NCBI GenBank assembly: GCA_031267115.1
Contig: JAIRZS010000294.1
Coordinates: 1-7,586, forward strand
Direction: 5' to 3'
Length of the DNA: 7,586 nt
From: Treponema sp.
GTDB taxonomy: Bacteria > Spirochaetota > Spirochaetia > Treponematales > Breznakiellaceae
The translations under genes were made by a program, and so were the position numbers. Under the pieces are notes generated by a model that searched no databases, was not told the DNA's origin, and saw nothing but the letters and a program-made list of their open reading frames with translations. This document shows, one piece after another, positions 6,020 to 7,586 of the stretch; position 1 is the first letter of the stretch, and each line of letters starts with the position of its first letter.

Positions 6020-7482
6020 TTTGCCGCCCGCAACGCTGCTTTCCAATCCAGCGCGATTTTACGGTTGAGCGCCGCAACCTTGCAAAAATGCTCGTTGATT
6101 TTGAGCGGGTCGCCGGCTGGGTCTTCGTTGGCGTTGCGAACCATGCACATGGCGCAGAAATGGCGGTCAACGCAGATCATGCATTTGGGGAGGTCTCGCT
6201 TCCGCAAACTACGCAGATACTGCACCTTGGGCGAATGCTTCCAGATTTCCGCAAGCGGCGTTTGCGCGATATTGCCAACAACGTAATCCTGCCAGCCGGC
6301 GCAGGGGTAGATGTTGCCGTTTGCTACCATGCAGATTGACGAAATGCAGACACCGCACAGCGCGTCATCGGACATATCGCGCTGTTCGACTTGGGTAAAG
6401 TCCGCTTCGCGCAGGCGTTCCTCGTAATCGCCGTCCATCTTTATGATATCCCTGATAATGTCACCCGCTTCGTCAAGTGTAAGACGGTTGTTAAGGTTGC
6501 TCGTGGTGTGGTCATAGCGGGCCATCATGATGTAATCGGTGACGGCGCGGACGCGGTGTTCTTCCGCCCACTTTGCCACGGCAACATAACTGTTCTTGTT
6601 CTGTTTCATCACCGGGCAGGAGATTTGCAGGGGAATGTCGTTTTCAATCAGGCGCAGAATGGCGTCGCGTGTTTTGTAAAACGAACCGGGGAGTTTCGTA
6701 ATTGAATCGTGAATCTCCGGTTCCATGCCGTAGAGCGACACCTGGACGCTGGAAAGCCGGTTGGCCTTCATTTCGGCGATGATTTCGTCGGAGAGGAGCG
6801 TGAGATTGGAAAGGACATTTATCGAAAAATCGTAGTCCTTTGCCTTTTGTAGAAACTCGGCAAAGCGCGGATGGAGCAGAGGCTCTCCGCCGGAAAGCGT
6901 CAGGCTTAAAACACCCATGCCGCGCAGTTGATCGAGGGTGTCGTAAAATAGCGCCGGGTCGATGTCGCTGATTTTGTTCTCGTGGGGAATGTAGCAGTGA
7001 ACGCACCTCTCGTTGCAGCGGCTGGTCAGTTCGACCTGAAACTGTGTGAGGTGCGGGTTGTTCTTGAAGTGGTCGGCAAGGTAGTCCTGCGTGTCACTGT
7101 CGGCGCGGAACTCCTTGGGCGTAAAGTCCTCGCGCATTGTCTTGGGCATAAGTTCGGAATAGGAAAAACGCTTGTCTTTGCGGTCAAGTTCCTCCGGCGT
7201 TTCCCCGGACACGATAAAACCGTCTTTTTCGAGGAGCGCGTAAAACTCGGCGGCGTCCTTTTCAACAACGGCGTGGCCGGCATCCTTGTACGCGCCGGCA
7301 ATCTCGGCAACCATCTCCCCAAACTCGCAGGGCTGCCGCGACAGGGCCTTGAGAAACACCGCGCCGGATTTGTCCGTGACCTGGTCGCTGAAACTGCTCT
7401 GGTTGGTTATGTAGCCCACATCGCGGCCCTCTGGACCATCGTAGACGCGGATAAAAGTATCGAATTTTTGACGATACAGCAT
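6016..7482 (-). CDS. Radical SAM/SPASM peptide maturase with N-terminal RRE (PqqD-like) domain
   Basis: ATG at 7482 gives 488 residues; a TTG one codon earlier is possible. Residues about 1-95 look like a PqqD-type winged-helix RiPP recognition element (beta strands, then DKSGAVFLKAL and a helix ending LLEKDGFIVSGE), which binds precursor leader peptides. The radical SAM core has CNERCVHC (C156, C160, C163) for the [4Fe-4S] cluster that cleaves S-adenosylmethionine, and GGEP (198-201) for SAM binding. The SPASM domain has CGVC (376, 379), C384-x4-G-x4-C394, C434-x2-C437-x5-C443-x2-C446 and C467, enough to bind two auxiliary clusters. Known relatives install thioether, C-C or related crosslinks in ribosomally made peptides. 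It is the first gene of a coupled pair with the amidohydrolase. Reaction and substrate are unknown; a non-RiPP target is possible. Confidence 0.9.
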   Translation of the reverse strand: MLYRQKFDTFIRVYDGPEGRDVGYITNQSSFSDQVTDKSGAVFLKALSRQPCEFGEMVAEIAGAYKDAGHAVVEKDAAEFYALLEKDGFIVSGETPEELDRKDKRFSYSELMPKTMREDFTPKEFRADSDTQDYLADHFKNNPHLTQFQVELTSRCNERCVHCYIPHENKISDIDPALFYDTLDQLRGMGVLSLTLSGGEPLLHPRFAEFLQKAKDYDFSINVLSNLTLLSDEIIAEMKANRLSSVQVSLYGMEPEIHDSITKLPGSFYKTRDAILRLIENDIPLQISCPVMKQNKNSYVAVAKWAEEHRVRAVTDYIMMARYDHTTSNLNNRLTLDEAGDIIRDIIKMDGDYEERLREADFTQVEQRDMSDDALCGVCISSICMVANGNIYPCAGWQDYVVGNIAQTPLAEIWKHSPKVQYLRSLRKRDLPKCMICVDRHFCAMCMVRNANEDPAGDPLKINEHFCKVAALNRKIALDWKAALRAAK

Positions 7483-7487
7483 CAATG

Positions 7488-7496
7488 CTCCTCTTT
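7488..7496 (-). promoter_or_regulatory. Strong ribosome binding site of the radical SAM gene
   Basis: On the minus strand AAAGAGGAG ends 5 bases before ATG 7482 and only 2 bases before TTG 7485. Normal spacing therefore favours the ATG as the start. Confidence 0.7.
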
Positions 7497-7526
7497 ATTG
7501 GAAAGCGCGGGTGTAATACCCAAGAA

Positions 7527-7542
7527 CCCGCCTTTCGGCGGG
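7527..7542 (-). terminator. GC hairpin with GAAA tetraloop upstream of the maturase gene
   Basis: On the minus strand CCCGCC-GAAA-GGCGGG forms a perfect 6-bp stem with a stable GNRA loop, followed by TTCTT. It lies 45 bases upstream of the maturase start. The tail is too short for a strong terminator. A leaky terminator or attenuator here would fit RiPP operons, where a highly expressed precursor gene is often separated from its maturase in this way. It could equally stabilise the upstream mRNA. Confidence 0.4.
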
Positions 7543-7562
7543 GGAGCTTCAGGGCGAATTTT

Positions 7563-7586
7563 TTACCACCACATAAATTGCGGGGT
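7563..7586 (-). CDS. Possible C-terminal end of an upstream small gene (very uncertain)
   Basis: On the minus strand the frame entering at 7586 reads TPQFMWW and stops at TAA (7565-7563), 21 bases before the GC hairpin. A second frame reads PAIYVVVKNSP and stops at 7551-7549, next to the hairpin. Either could be the tail of a gene preceding the maturase, possibly a precursor peptide. Seven to eleven codons cannot prove coding; the stretch may be plain intergenic DNA. Confidence 0.15.
   Translation of the reverse strand, partial: TPQFMWW

Overview
This 7.6 kb window is bacterial chromosome. It fits a host-associated spirochaete of the Treponema group. That placement rests on my memory of similar protein families, not on a search, so it is moderate at best. 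It carries a 5'-truncated PIN-domain gene with its overlapping small partner, then a repeat-rich gap, a two-gene cytoplasmic glycoside hydrolase cassette, a second repeat-rich gap, and on the opposite strand a two-gene peptide-modification operon.

Layout: (1) 1-674, plus strand: a PIN-domain RNase-like protein, cut by the window edge, and an 87-residue protein overlapping it by 4 bases. They look like a toxin-antitoxin pair in toxin-first order. (2) 675-1190: no convincing gene. The region holds a 58-base symmetrical palindromic element (766-823), a possible sigma70 promoter (890-917) and six consecutive short-loop hairpins (932-1125). (3) 1191-5076, plus strand: a GH13 alpha-glucosidase/alpha-amylase-like enzyme, then a type I pullulanase starting at GTG 2806. 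Neither has a signal peptide. Together they would hydrolyse linear and branched alpha-glucans (maltodextrin or glycogen) in the cytoplasm. (4) 5077-5293: convergent intergenic region with a second copy of the repeat found just before the cassette, in inverted orientation. (5) 5294-7482, minus strand: a radical SAM/SPASM enzyme with an N-terminal PqqD-like (RRE) domain, overlapped by 4 bases by a small amidohydrolase. This is the layout of a RiPP (ribosomally made, modified peptide) operon whose precursor gene would lie just beyond the right edge.

The most notable non-coding signal is a modular repeat. The two copies (1042-1132 plus, 5091-5197 minus) share four ordered sequence blocks, while the hairpin arms between the blocks differ in sequence and stay paired. 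The copies sit in opposite orientation directly outside the glycoside hydrolase pair. Conserved linkers with re-paired arms suggest selection on structure, either as RNA or as a mobile hairpin element. The second notable item is the putative RiPP operon.
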